64,000 nucleotides of DNA from Cronobacter sakazakii. Lineage in GTDB: Bacteria > Pseudomonadota > Gammaproteobacteria > Enterobacterales > Enterobacteriaceae. The notes below the pieces were generated by a model. The model was given only the letters and a program-made list of their open reading frames with translations. It was not told where the DNA came from and did no database searches. This document shows positions 34,421-43,201 of this stretch, in pieces. The DNA is taken from positions 1,984,001 to 2,048,000 of the forward strand of contig NZ_CP011047.1 of assembly GCF_000982825.1 (NCBI RefSeq). The letters are read 5' to 3'. The stretch's first letter is position 1. Each line of letters begins with the position of its first letter. Made by a program: the position numbers and the translations under genes.

Positions 34421-37400
34421 ATGATGGAAATTCTGCGTGGTTCGCCCGCTCTGTCGGCATTTCGTATTAACAAACTGCTGGCTCGTTTCAAAGACGCTCA
34501 CCTCCCGGTGAAAACCCTTTATGCCGAGTATGTCCATTTTGCTGACCTCGCCGCACCGCTGAATGCCGAAGAGCACGCGCGCCTTGAGCGCCTGCTGAAA
34601 TATGGGCCGAGCCTTACTGGCCACGCGCCGTCGGGCCGTCTGCTGCTGGTAACGCCGCGCCCTGGCACTATCTCTCCCTGGTCCTCTAAAGCGACAGACA
34701 TCGCCCATAACTGCGGGCTCGCCCAGGTCAAACGCCTGGAGCGCGGCGTGGCGTATTACCTCGATGTGGATCCCACCGCGGGCGACGACGCCTGGCGCCA
34801 GATTGCGGCAGAGCTGCATGACCGCATGATGGAGAGCGTGTTCGGCGCGCTGGAAGACGCCGCGCAGCTGTTCGCGCACCACGACCCCGCGCCGGTACAG
34901 AGCGTGGATCTGCTGGGGCAGGGCCGTCAGGCGCTGGCAGACGCCAACGTGCGTCTGGGGCTGGCGCTGGCAGAAGATGAAATCGACTACCTGCATGACG
35001 CATTCACCCGCCTGGGGCGCAACCCGAACGACATCGAACTCTACATGTTCGCGCAGGCCAACTCTGAGCACTGCCGTCACAAAATTTTTAACGCCGACTG
35101 GGTTATCGACGGCGAAAAACAGCCGAAGTCGCTGTTTAAAATGATTAAAAACACTTTCGAGAAGACCCCGAATTTCGTGCTCTCCGCGTATAAAGATAAC
35201 GCGGCGGTTATGGAAGGCTCTTCCGTGGGCCGTTTCTACGCCGATCATGAAGCGGGCCGCTACGCGTTCCATCAGGAACCGGCGCACATTCTGATGAAAG
35301 TGGAAACGCACAACCATCCGACCGCCATTTCCCCGTGGCCGGGTGCCGCGACAGGCTCCGGCGGCGAAATTCGTGACGAAGGCGCGACGGGCCGCGGTGC
35401 GAAGCCGAAAGCGGGCCTGGTGGGTTTTTCTGTTTCGAACCTGCGCATTCCGGGCTTTGAGCAGCCGTGGGAAGAAGATTTCGGCAAGCCGGATCGTATC
35501 GTTACCGCGCTCGATATCATGACCGAAGGCCCGCTTGGCGGCGCGGCGTTCAACAACGAATTTGGTCGTCCGGCGCTGAACGGCTATTTCCGTACCTATG
35601 AAGAGAAAGTGGCCAGCCACAACGGCGAAGAGCTGCGCGGCTACCATAAGCCGATCATGCTGGCAGGCGGCATCGGCAACATTCGCGCCGACCATGTGCA
35701 GAAAGGCGAAATTCCGCCCGGCGCGAAGCTGATTGTGCTCGGCGGCCCGGCGATGAATATCGGTCTTGGCGGCGGCGCGGCGTCCTCCATGGCGTCTGGC
35801 CAGTCAGACGCCGATCTCGATTTCGCCTCGGTACAGCGCGACAACCCGGAAATGGAGCGCCGCTGCCAGGAAGTGATCGACCGCTGCTGGCAGCTTGGCG
35901 AGGCCAACCCGATCCTCTTTATTCATGATGTTGGCGCGGGCGGCCTTTCCAACGCCATGCCGGAGCTGGTGAGCGACGGCGGGCGCGGCGGGCGTTTTGA
36001 ACTGCGCGATATTTTAAGCGACGAGCCGGGCATGAGCCCGCTGGAAGTCTGGTGTAACGAATCCCAGGAGCGTTACGTGCTGGCCGTGGCGCCCGAACAG
36101 CTGGCGCTGTTTGATGAGCTGTGCCGCCGCGAGCGCGCGCCGTACGCCGTGATTGGCGAGGCGACCGAAGCGCAGCACCTGACGCTTACCGACAGCCACT
36201 TCGACAACCAGCCGGTGGATATGCCGCTTGACGTTCTGCTCGGCAAAACCCCGAAAATGACCCGCGACGTTACGCGTTTACAGGCCGAGGGCCAGCCGTT
36301 TGACCGTACGGGCATTACGCTTGCCGATGCGGTGAAGCGTGTGCTGCATCTGCCGACAGTCGCGGAGAAAACCTTCCTGGTGACCATTGGCGACCGCACC
36401 GTGACCGGCATGGTAGCGCGCGATCAGATGGTCGGCCCGTGGCAGGTGCCGGTGGCGAACTGTGCAGTCACGACCGCAAGCCTCGACAGCTACTACGGCG
36501 AAGCGATGGCGATGGGCGAGCGCGCGCCGGTGGCGCTGCTGGACTTCGCCGCTTCCGCCCGTCTGGCGGTAGGTGAAGCGCTCACTAACATTGCGGCGAC
36601 CCAAATCGGCGATATCAAACGCCTGAAACTTTCCGCCAACTGGATGGCGGCGGCGGGGCACCCTGGCGAAGACGCCGGTCTCTATGCTGCCGTCAAAGCG
36701 GTGGGCGAGGAGCTCTGCCCGCAGCTCGGCCTGACCATTCCGGTCGGTAAAGATTCGATGTCGATGAAAACCCGCTGGCAGCAGGATGGCGAACAGCGCG
36801 AGATGACCTCGCCGCTGTCGCTGGTGATCTCCGCTTTCGCCCGCGTGGAAGATGTGCGTCGCACCGTGACGCCGGAACTCACTACCGAAGATAACGCGCT
36901 GCTGTTAATCGATCTCGGCAACGGCCAGAACGCGCTGGGCGCGACGGCGCTGGCGCAGGTTTATCGTCAGCTCGGCGACAAGCCTGCCGACGTGCGCGAC
37001 GCCGGTCAGCTGAAATGCTTCTACGACGCCATCCAGGCGCTGGTGGCGCAGCGTAAACTGCTGGCCTACCACGACCGCTCCGACGGCGGCCTGCTGGTGA
37101 CGCTCGCGGAGATGGCGTTTGCGGGTCACTGCGGCATTGAAGCGGATATCGCCGCCCTCGGCGACGACGCCCTGGCGGCGCTGTTTAATGAAGAGCTGGG
37201 CGCGGTGATTCAGATTGCCGCCGCCGAGCGCGAGCAGGTAGAGCGCGTACTGAAAGATCACGGTCTTGGCGAATGCACGCACTATCTCGGCAAGGCGGTC
37301 GCGGGCGATCGCTTCACGCTGACGGCGGGCGACAAGGTGGTGTACAGCGAAAGCCGCACCCAGCTTCGCATGTGGTGGGCGGAAACCACCTGGCAGATGC

Positions 37401-38311
37401 AGCGCCTGCGCGATAACCCGGAATGCGCGGATCAGGAACATCAGGCGAAAGCCAACGACAGCGATCCGGGCCTTAACGTGAAGCTGACGTTCGATATCAA
37501 AGAAGATATCGCCGCACCGTTCATCGCCACCGGCGCGCGCCCGAAAGTCGCGGTACTGCGCGAGCAGGGCGTGAACTCCCATGTGGAGATGGCGGCCGCG
37601 TTCCACCGCGCGGGCTTTGACGCCATCGACGTGCATATGAGCGATCTGCTCGCCGGTCGTCGTGGCCTCGGCGATTTTCACACGCTCGTCGCCTGCGGCG
37701 GCTTCTCTTACGGCGACGTGCTGGGCGCGGGCGAGGGCTGGGCGAAGTCTATTCTGTTCAACGACCGCGTGCGTGACGAGTTCACCGAATTCTTCCACCG
37801 TCCGCAGACGCTGGCGCTCGGCGTCTGTAACGGCTGCCAGATGATGTCCAACCTGCGCGAGCTGATCCCCGGTAGCGAACTGTGGCCGCGCTTTGTGCGT
37901 AACCAGTCCGACCGCTTTGAAGCGCGCTTCAGTCTGGTGGAAGTGACGGCCAGCCCGTCGCTGCTGCTGGACGGCATGACCGGCTCCCATATGCCGATTG
38001 CGGTTTCCCACGGCGAAGGCCGCGTGGAAGTCCGCGACGACGCGCATCTGGCAGCACTTGAGAGCAAAGGGCTGGTGGCGCTGCGCTATATCGATAACTT
38101 CGGCGCGGTAACGGAAACCTATCCGGCGAACCCGAACGGTTCACCGAACGGCATTACCGCCGTGACCAGCGAAAGCGGGCGCGTCACTATCATGATGCCG
38201 CATCCGGAGCGCGTCTTCCGTACCGTGGCGAACTCCTGGCATCCGGCGAACTGGGGCGAGGACAGCCCGTGGATGCGCATTTTCCGCAACGCGCGTAAGC
38301 AGCTCGGTTAA
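34421..38311 (+). CDS. purL: phosphoribosylformylglycinamidine synthase PurL
   Basis: Large fused FGAM synthase of purine synthesis: converts FGAR, glutamine and ATP to FGAM. It is 1296 residues (E. coli 1295). Order: N-terminal PurS-like part, linker, two AIRS-like synthetase halves (KVETHNHPTAISPWPGAATG; GKDSMSMKTRW) and a C-terminal class I glutaminase with nucleophile Cys in LGVCNGCQMMSNL and catalytic His/Glu in MPHPERVFR. Two adjacent ATGs; the first is kept as in E. coli (MMEILRGSPALSAF). Under PurR control; ends in a strong terminator. Confidence 0.98.
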   Translation: MMEILRGSPALSAFRINKLLARFKDAHLPVKTLYAEYVHFADLAAPLNAEEHARLERLLKYGPSLTGHAPSGRLLLVTPRPGTISPWSSKATDIAHNCGLAQVKRLERGVAYYLDVDPTAGDDAWRQIAAELHDRMMESVFGALEDAAQLFAHHDPAPVQSVDLLGQGRQALADANVRLGLALAEDEIDYLHDAFTRLGRNPNDIELYMFAQANSEHCRHKIFNADWVIDGEKQPKSLFKMIKNTFEKTPNFVLSAYKDNAAVMEGSSVGRFYADHEAGRYAFHQEPAHILMKVETHNHPTAISPWPGAATGSGGEIRDEGATGRGAKPKAGLVGFSVSNLRIPGFEQPWEEDFGKPDRIVTALDIMTEGPLGGAAFNNEFGRPALNGYFRTYEEKVASHNGEELRGYHKPIMLAGGIGNIRADHVQKGEIPPGAKLIVLGGPAMNIGLGGGAASSMASGQSDADLDFASVQRDNPEMERRCQEVIDRCWQLGEANPILFIHDVGAGGLSNAMPELVSDGGRGGRFELRDILSDEPGMSPLEVWCNESQERYVLAVAPEQLALFDELCRRERAPYAVIGEATEAQHLTLTDSHFDNQPVDMPLDVLLGKTPKMTRDVTRLQAEGQPFDRTGITLADAVKRVLHLPTVAEKTFLVTIGDRTVTGMVARDQMVGPWQVPVANCAVTTASLDSYYGEAMAMGERAPVALLDFAASARLAVGEALTNIAATQIGDIKRLKLSANWMAAAGHPGEDAGLYAAVKAVGEELCPQLGLTIPVGKDSMSMKTRWQQDGEQREMTSPLSLVISAFARVEDVRRTVTPELTTEDNALLLIDLGNGQNALGATALAQVYRQLGDKPADVRDAGQLKCFYDAIQALVAQRKLLAYHDRSDGGLLVTLAEMAFAGHCGIEADIAALGDDALAALFNEELGAVIQIAAAEREQVERVLKDHGLGECTHYLGKAVAGDRFTLTAGDKVVYSESRTQLRMWWAETTWQMQRLRDNPECADQEHQAKANDSDPGLNVKLTFDIKEDIAAPFIATGARPKVAVLREQGVNSHVEMAAAFHRAGFDAIDVHMSDLLAGRRGLGDFHTLVACGGFSYGDVLGAGEGWAKSILFNDRVRDEFTEFFHRPQTLALGVCNGCQMMSNLRELIPGSELWPRFVRNQSDRFEARFSLVEVTASPSLLLDGMTGSHMPIAVSHGEGRVEVRDDAHLAALESKGLVALRYIDNFGAVTETYPANPNGSPNGITAVTSESGRVTIMMPHPERVFRTVANSWHPANWGEDSPWMRIFRNARKQLG

Positions 38312-38335
38312 CCCTGCTCGTTTTATCCTGATAAA

Positions 38336-38357
38336 GGCCTCGCAAGAGGCCTTTTTT
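38336..38357 (+). terminator. purL terminator
   Basis: Stem GGCCTC-GCAA-GAGGCC followed by six T residues, 24 bp after the purL stop. A stable tetraloop hairpin; isolates purL from glmY. Confidence 0.92.
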
Positions 38358-38395
38358 CTTTTAATCGCTTTTTCTTTGAGTGCGAATCCGGCAGG

Positions 38396-38509
38396 TGTCG
38401 GTAAATTGCGACAGCGACAGGATCGTAGTGTCGCTGATTTGCGACATGTAACCCATTGATTTATATAGCGCATGAAAAGCATCAGGGGAAGTGTTGGGAT
38501 TTAGCGACA
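38396..38509 (+). promoter_or_regulatory. three GlrR binding sites upstream of glmY
   Basis: Two near-perfect 18-bp palindromes, TGTCG-N8-CGACA at 38396-38413 and 38429-38446, and a third with one changed arm base (TGTTG-N8-CGACA) at 38492-38509. This matches the TGTC-N10-GACA pattern bound by GlrR (QseF) at E. coli glmY. Spacings are 33 and 63 bp, about three and six helical turns. Confidence 0.88.
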
Positions 38510-38597
38510 CTCTGGCGAAAAATAACGCAAAACTTTGAAGCGCCTCATATAATTAAAACTATTACATAACAGCCACTTATGTTTTATGTGGTAAATC

Positions 38598-38617
38598 TGG
38601 CACGGTTACTGCATAAT
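38598..38617 (+). promoter_or_regulatory. overlapping sigma-54 and sigma-70 promoters of glmY
   Basis: TGGCACGGTTACTGCA is a good -24/-12 sigma-54 element (GG at 38599, GC at 38611). A sigma-70-like -10 CATAAT overlaps at 38612-38617. Both fit a start at about 38625, as known for E. coli glmY. Confidence 0.85.
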
Positions 38618-38624
38618 CACACGC

Positions 38625-38817
38625 AGTGGCTCATTCACCTTCTTATGTCAGCCCCATTGCGAGCGCTACATAAACTTCGAATGACGCACTCAAAGGTGCC
38701 TGCCGTCCAACTGCTGATCATAGCGCTGCTATTTCAGAACCCGGGCGACACGTTGAGTAAGGCACCGCCTGATTCCATCACAAAGGCAGGGTTAATCCCC
38801 TGCCTTTGTTGTTTTTT
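38625..38817 (+). ncRNA. glmY: small RNA GlmY
   Basis: Small RNA that protects GlmZ from cleavage by sequestering RapZ, so raising glucosamine-6-phosphate synthase (GlmS). The 5' part AGTGGCTCATTCACC and the stem around TTATGTCAGCC...GCTACATAA match E. coli GlmY, as does the position between purL and glrK. It ends in a terminator (AAAGGCAGG...CCTGCCTTT then T-rich). The mature end is probably near 38808, about 184 nt from the start, with the T tract to 38817. The GlrR sites and sigma-54 promoter are upstream. Confidence 0.92.
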
Positions 38818-38886
38818 GCGTTTGGCTTTGCTCCGGCGCGGCTGTCGGTTAGCATCAGGCTTTTGCAATCACTTCGGAATAACGCC

Positions 38887-40323
38887 GTGAAACGCTGGCC
38901 TGCTTTTCCCCGCTCGCTTCGCCAACTGGTGATGATGGCTTTCTTACTGGTGATGGTGCCGTTGCTGTTTCTCGCCTGGCAGGCCTGGCAGAGCCTGAAT
39001 ACGTTAAGCGCCCAGGCGGCGCAGTCCAACACGCTCACCCAGATGGATGCCCGGCGCAGCGAGGCGATGACCAATATCGCGCTCGAAATGGAGCGCAGCT
39101 ACCGGCAGTACTGCGTGCTGGATGACGTGACGCTGGCGAAAGTCTATGAAAGCCAGCGCCAGCGCTATTCCCGAATGCTGGAGGCGCAGGCGAGCGTGCT
39201 GCCTGACGCGAGACTCTATAAAGCCCTGCGCCAGAGCCTGGTGGATCTGGCGCAGCTTCAGTGTCACAACAGCGGCCCGAAGCCGGATGCCGCCGCACGT
39301 CTGGAAGCCTTCGCGGATACCAACACCCGGCTGGTGCAGGCCACCCGCGCGGTGATTTACGCACGCGGCCAGCAGCTTCAGCAGGAAATCGCCTCGCGCG
39401 GACGACTGTTCGGCTGGCAGGCGCTGGCGCTGTTTCTGGCAAGCCTCGCGCTGGTGCTGCTCTTCACGCGGATGATTATCGGCCCGGTAAAAGGCATCGA
39501 GCGGATGATCAACCGGCTGGGCGAGGGGAAATCGCTCGGCACTGCCATGATGTTTAAAGGCCCGCGCGAGCTGCGATCGGTAGGCCAGCGTATTATCTGG
39601 CTCAGCGAGCGTCTCGCCTGGCTTGAATCGCAGCGTCATCAATTCTTGCGTCATATCTCCCATGAATTAAAAACGCCGCTCGCCAGTATGCGCGAGGGCA
39701 CCGAACTGCTTGCCGATCAGGTCGTCGGGCCGCTGACCGCGGAGCAGCGCGAGGTGGTGGAAATTCTCGATACCAGCAGCCGTAATCTGCAAACGCTCAT
39801 TGAGCAACTCCTTGATTACAACCGTAAACTCGCAGGCGGCGCGGTGGAGCTTGAAAAAGTGGAACTGGCGCCGCTGGTGGAGATTGTCATCGCCTCACAC
39901 AGTCTGCCAGCGCGGGCTAAAATGATGCATACCGAGGTGTCGCTTGCCGATGCGCCTTGCCTCGCGGAGCCGATGCTGCTGATGAGCGTGCTGGATAATC
40001 TCTACTCCAATGCGGTGCACTACGGGCGTGAATCCGGTACCATTTATCTGCGAAGCCGCCGCCTTGCCAGTACGTTATGTATTGAGGTGGCGAATACCGG
40101 CACGCCCATTCCTGAGGCGGAACGGCAAATGATTTTCGAGCCCTTTTATCAGGGAAGCCATCAACGTAAAGGGGCGGTGAAAGGCAGCGGCCTGGGCCTG
40201 AGCATTGCACAGGACTGCATCCGACGTATGCACGGCGAACTGCGTCTGGTTGAAGATGACACCGCCGACGTCTGTTTTCGCATCGAATTACCGCTCTTTG
40301 ACCCGGAACGATTAAAAAAATGA
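38887..40323 (+). CDS. glrK: two-component sensor histidine kinase GlrK (QseE)
   Basis: Inner-membrane sensor kinase of the GlrK-GlrR system that drives glmY. It is 478 residues. Two membrane segments (about 14-32 and 172-192) flank a periplasmic domain with conserved EMERSYRQYCVLDD; then HAMP, HisKA with phospho-His in LRHISHELKTPLASMREG, and an ATPase domain with GSGLGLSIAQD. The start is GTG at 38887, giving VKRWPAFPRSLRQLV as in E. coli; an in-frame ATG at 38806 falls inside the glmY terminator. Stop overlaps qseG (ATGA). Confidence 0.95.
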   Translation: MKRWPAFPRSLRQLVMMAFLLVMVPLLFLAWQAWQSLNTLSAQAAQSNTLTQMDARRSEAMTNIALEMERSYRQYCVLDDVTLAKVYESQRQRYSRMLEAQASVLPDARLYKALRQSLVDLAQLQCHNSGPKPDAAARLEAFADTNTRLVQATRAVIYARGQQLQQEIASRGRLFGWQALALFLASLALVLLFTRMIIGPVKGIERMINRLGEGKSLGTAMMFKGPRELRSVGQRIIWLSERLAWLESQRHQFLRHISHELKTPLASMREGTELLADQVVGPLTAEQREVVEILDTSSRNLQTLIEQLLDYNRKLAGGAVELEKVELAPLVEIVIASHSLPARAKMMHTEVSLADAPCLAEPMLLMSVLDNLYSNAVHYGRESGTIYLRSRRLASTLCIEVANTGTPIPEAERQMIFEPFYQGSHQRKGAVKGSGLGLSIAQDCIRRMHGELRLVEDDTADVCFRIELPLFDPERLKK

Positions 40324-41093
40324 ATTCACGTCTGGTAAGCGCATGGCGCAGCCTGCGCTCGCGCGGCACACGGTTTTTCTCTCTTCGCACGCGGGCCTGT
40401 TCCGTGCTGTTGCCATGCCTTCTGGCAGGCTGCGTGCAAAGCCCGGTTTCCAGCCATATCAAACAAACGCACGACCCAAAACTGCCGGAACAGCAGCTGG
40501 CGGATTTTCTCTTTACCGACTGTTCCGGCATCTGGCAGCTCTCCGGCACCAGTGTGGAAAATAACCCGCTGTTCTGGCTGCGCGGCATGGACTGCGCGGA
40601 ACGCCTTTCGCCCGCCGAGGCGCGCGCGCAGGCGCGTCGTTTCCCGGACGATACCTGGCAGTATGCCTTCCGACGCGGCATTTTGCTGGCTAACGCCCGC
40701 ATTACGCCTGCCGAACGCCGCAGCTATCTCACCACGCTCAGCGCCACCTCCGGCGCGATACCGGCGCACGTGCGCCCGCTCTATGAAACCTGGCGCGACG
40801 GCCAGGCGGCGCAGCTTGCGCTTTCGGAAGAGCGTGGCCGCTACAGCAAGCTTCAGGAAAGCACCGACAGCGAACTGGATGCCCTGCGCGAGCAGCAGCG
40901 GCACCTGCGCAGCGAGCTTGAGCTCACCACCCGCAAGCTGGAAAACCTGACCGATATTGAACGCCAGCTCTCCACGCGGAAAAGCGCGGGCGGCTATATT
41001 CAGGACAACAGCCACAGCCCGGATGCCGAGAAAGAGGGCGCCGCGCCGGCTGATAAGGACACCGCACCCGCGCAGGAGGAGACCAAACCATGA
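40320..41093 (+). CDS. qseG: lipoprotein QseG (YfhG)
   Basis: Outer-membrane lipoprotein that binds GlrK/QseE and modulates its activity. It is 257 residues. An arginine-rich N-terminus (SLRSRGTRFFSLRTRAC) precedes the hydrophobic core and lipobox LLAGC, giving mature Cys at about residue 38. A coiled-coil region (SELDALREQQRHLRSELELTTRKLENL) fills about 183-215, followed by a disordered acidic tail. It is coupled by four-base overlaps both to glrK and to glrR. Confidence 0.93.
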   Translation: MNSRLVSAWRSLRSRGTRFFSLRTRACSVLLPCLLAGCVQSPVSSHIKQTHDPKLPEQQLADFLFTDCSGIWQLSGTSVENNPLFWLRGMDCAERLSPAEARAQARRFPDDTWQYAFRRGILLANARITPAERRSYLTTLSATSGAIPAHVRPLYETWRDGQAAQLALSEERGRYSKLQESTDSELDALREQQRHLRSELELTTRKLENLTDIERQLSTRKSAGGYIQDNSHSPDAEKEGAAPADKDTAPAQEETKP

Positions 41094-42427
41094 CGCAGCA
41101 TAAACCCGCGCGCCTGTTGCTGGTGGATGACGATCCGGGCCTGCTGAAACTGCTGGGCCTGCGGCTCACCAGCGAAGGATTTACCGTTGAGACCGCTGAA
41201 AGCGTCCATGAAGGGCTGCGCATTTTAGCGCGTGAGAAGATCGATCTGGTGATTAGCGATCTGCGGATGGATGAAATGGACGGCATGCAGCTTTTTGCCG
41301 AGATCCAGAAGCTCCAGCCGGGCATGCCGGTGATCATTCTGACCGCGCATGGTTCGATCCCTGATGCGGTGGCGGCAACCCAGCAGGGTGTCTTCAGTTT
41401 TCTCACTAAACCGGTGGATAAAGACGCGCTGTATAAAGCCATCGATGACGCGCTGGCGCATGCCGCGCCCGCAGGCGACGAGCAGTGGCGCGAGACGATT
41501 GTCACCCGCAGCCCCGTGATGCTGCGGCTGCTTGAGCAGGCGCACATGGTGGCGCAGTCGGACGTTAGCGTCCTGATTAACGGCCAGAGCGGCACGGGCA
41601 AAGAGATTCTGGCGCAGGCCATCCATAACGCCAGCCCGCGCGCCAAAAACGCATTTATCGCCATTAACTGCGGCGCGCTGCCGGAACAGCTGCTGGAATC
41701 TGAGCTGTTCGGCCATGCGCGCGGCGCGTTTACCGGTGCGGTCAGCAGCCGTGAAGGGCTTTTTCAGGCGGCTGAAGGCGGCACGCTGTTTCTCGATGAA
41801 ATCGGCGATATGCCGGTGCCGTTACAGGTGAAGCTGCTGCGCGTTTTACAGGAGCGCAAAGTACGCCCGCTCGGCAGCAACCGCGATATCGATATCAACG
41901 TGCGGATTATCTCCGCTACCCACCGCGATCTGCCGAAGGCGATGGCGCGCGGCGAGTTCCGTGAAGATCTTTTTTATCGCCTGAACGTGGTGAATTTAAA
42001 GATCCCGGCGTTGCAGGAGCGCGCGGAAGATATTCCGCTGCTGGCGAACCATCTGCTGCGTCAGGCGGCGGATCGCCATAAGCCGTTCGTGCGCAGTTTC
42101 TCTACCGATGCGATGAAGCGTCTGATGGCGGCGAGCTGGCCGGGCAATGTGCGCCAGCTGGTGAACGTCATTGAGCAGTGCGTGGCGCTGACCTCCGCGC
42201 CGGTCATTAGCGAGGCGCTGGTGGAGCAGGCGCTGGAGGGCGAGAACACCGTGCTGCCGACGTTTGTCGAGGCGCGCAATCAGTTTGAGCTCAACTATCT
42301 GCGTAAACTGTTGCAAATCACCAAAGGCAACGTGACGCATGCCGCGCGGATGGCGGGGCGTAACCGTACCGAATTCTATAAATTACTGGCTCGCCACGAG
42401 CTTGAGGCGAATGATTTTAAAGAGTAG
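41090..42427 (+). CDS. glrR: sigma-54-dependent response regulator GlrR (QseF)
   Basis: Activates glmY with sigma-54 polymerase. It is 445 residues: receiver domain (LLLVDDDPGLL; phospho-Asp in LVISDLRMDEMDG near residue 56), AAA+ domain with Walker A GQSGTGKE, the sigma-54-contact loop GAFTGA and Walker B GGTLFLDEIGDM, and a C-terminal Fis-type HTH (GNVTHAARMAGRNRTEFYKLL). Third gene of glrK-qseG-glrR. Its predicted sites are the three palindromes 3-4 kb upstream. Confidence 0.97.
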   Translation: MTQHKPARLLLVDDDPGLLKLLGLRLTSEGFTVETAESVHEGLRILAREKIDLVISDLRMDEMDGMQLFAEIQKLQPGMPVIILTAHGSIPDAVAATQQGVFSFLTKPVDKDALYKAIDDALAHAAPAGDEQWRETIVTRSPVMLRLLEQAHMVAQSDVSVLINGQSGTGKEILAQAIHNASPRAKNAFIAINCGALPEQLLESELFGHARGAFTGAVSSREGLFQAAEGGTLFLDEIGDMPVPLQVKLLRVLQERKVRPLGSNRDIDINVRIISATHRDLPKAMARGEFREDLFYRLNVVNLKIPALQERAEDIPLLANHLLRQAADRHKPFVRSFSTDAMKRLMAASWPGNVRQLVNVIEQCVALTSAPVISEALVEQALEGENTVLPTFVEARNQFELNYLRKLLQITKGNVTHAARMAGRNRTEFYKLLARHELEANDFKE

Positions 42428-42525
42428 TTTTTGGTGCCCAAACCGCTGCAAGGTATGGTAATTTGAGCAACCGATTTCGCGAACTGAATCGCCGTGCAGG
42501 CGCTGGCAGGAATTAAGGATCCACC

Positions 42526-42864
42526 ATGAAAAAGATTGATGCGATTATTAAACCCTTCAAACTCGATGACGTACGTGAAGCGCTGGCGGAAGTCGGGATC
42601 ACCGGGATGACGGTGACCGAGGTGAAAGGGTTTGGTCGTCAGAAAGGCCATACCGAGCTGTATCGCGGCGCAGAGTATATGGTGGATTTCCTGCCGAAAG
42701 TGAAAATCGAGATCGTGGTGACCGACGATATCGTCGATACCTGCGTGGATACGATTATCCGTACCGCCCAGACCGGTAAAATCGGCGACGGCAAGATTTT
42801 CGTTTTCGACGTGGCGCGCGTGGTGCGTATCCGCACCGGCGAGGAAGACGACGCCGCGATTTAA
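42526..42864 (+). CDS. glnB: nitrogen regulatory protein P-II (GlnB)
   Basis: Trimeric signal protein that reports 2-oxoglutarate and glutamine status to NtrB and glutamine synthetase adenylyltransferase. It is 112 residues. The uridylylated T-loop tyrosine (Tyr51) is in YRGAEYMVDF, and the C-terminal PII signature TGKIGDGKIFV is intact. It follows glrR by about 100 bp with its own ribosome site (AAGGATCCACC) and is followed by a strong terminator, as in E. coli. Confidence 0.98.
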   Translation: MKKIDAIIKPFKLDDVREALAEVGITGMTVTEVKGFGRQKGHTELYRGAEYMVDFLPKVKIEIVVTDDIVDTCVDTIIRTAQTGKIGDGKIFVFDVARVVRIRTGEEDDAAI

Positions 42865-42885
42865 GCGGGCGCGACGACAAAAAAA

Positions 42886-42910
42886 GCAGGCCAGTGGGCC
42901 TGCTTTTTTT
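42886..42910 (+). terminator. glnB terminator
   Basis: Stem GCAGGCC-AGT-GGGCCTGC followed by seven T residues, with an A run before it. Directly precedes the repeat array. Confidence 0.9.
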
Positions 42911-42947
42911 ATGCCCGACGCGCATGGGGCGCGCAGGGATATGAATT

Positions 42948-43125
42948 GTGGGTGCGCTTCGCTTACCCACCCTACAGGGGACGCTGGTGTTCGGCATGGT
43001 GGGTGCGCTGCGCTTACCCACCCTACAGGGGACGCTGGTGTTCGGCATGGTGGGTGCGCTGCGCTTACCCACCCTACAGGGGCGCTGGTGTTCGGCATGG
43101 TGGGTGCGCTGCGCTGACCCACCTT
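42948..43125. repeat. 51-bp tandem array carrying REP-like palindromes
   Basis: Three full units and one partial start at 42948, 42999, 43050 and 43100 (periods 51, 51 and 50). Each unit starts GTGGGTGCGCT(T/G)CGCTTACCCACC, an imperfect palindrome, followed by CTAC (GTAG on the other strand), then the linker AGGGGACGCTGGTGTTCGGCAT. Units 2 and 3 are near-identical. The 51-bp unit is a multiple of three, so several frames stay open, but the predicted peptides are repeat translations and no gene is called. Confidence 0.9.
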
Positions 43126-43145
43126 ATAACAGACGGTGTGATTTT

Positions 43146-43174
43146 GTAGGGCGGGTAAGCGAAGCGCACCCGCC
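43146..43174 (+). repeat. GTAG-tailed REP-like element
   Basis: Single copy, opposite in orientation to the tandem array: GTAG followed by GGCGGGTAAGC / GAAGCGCACCCGCC. With the array it forms an inverted arrangement in the gap between convergent glnB and hmp. The rest of this gap to 43201 shows no other feature. Confidence 0.8.
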
Positions 43175-43201
43175 GAACCGCCCCAAAAAACCGCCGGGCG
43201 C

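Noticed and set aside
34316..35695. 459-residue minus-strand frame
   Set aside because: Antisense of purL and its promoter; purL is conserved over its whole length.
36905..38047. 380-residue minus-strand frame
   Set aside because: Antisense of the purL 3' half; no ribosome site or recognisable domain.
38579..38890. 103-residue plus-strand frame over glmY
   Set aside because: Spans the sigma-54 promoter, the small RNA and its terminator; chance frame.
42948..43125. Possible CRISPR array
   Set aside because: The spacing segments are identical, not unique spacers, the unit includes the whole period and no cas gene is present.
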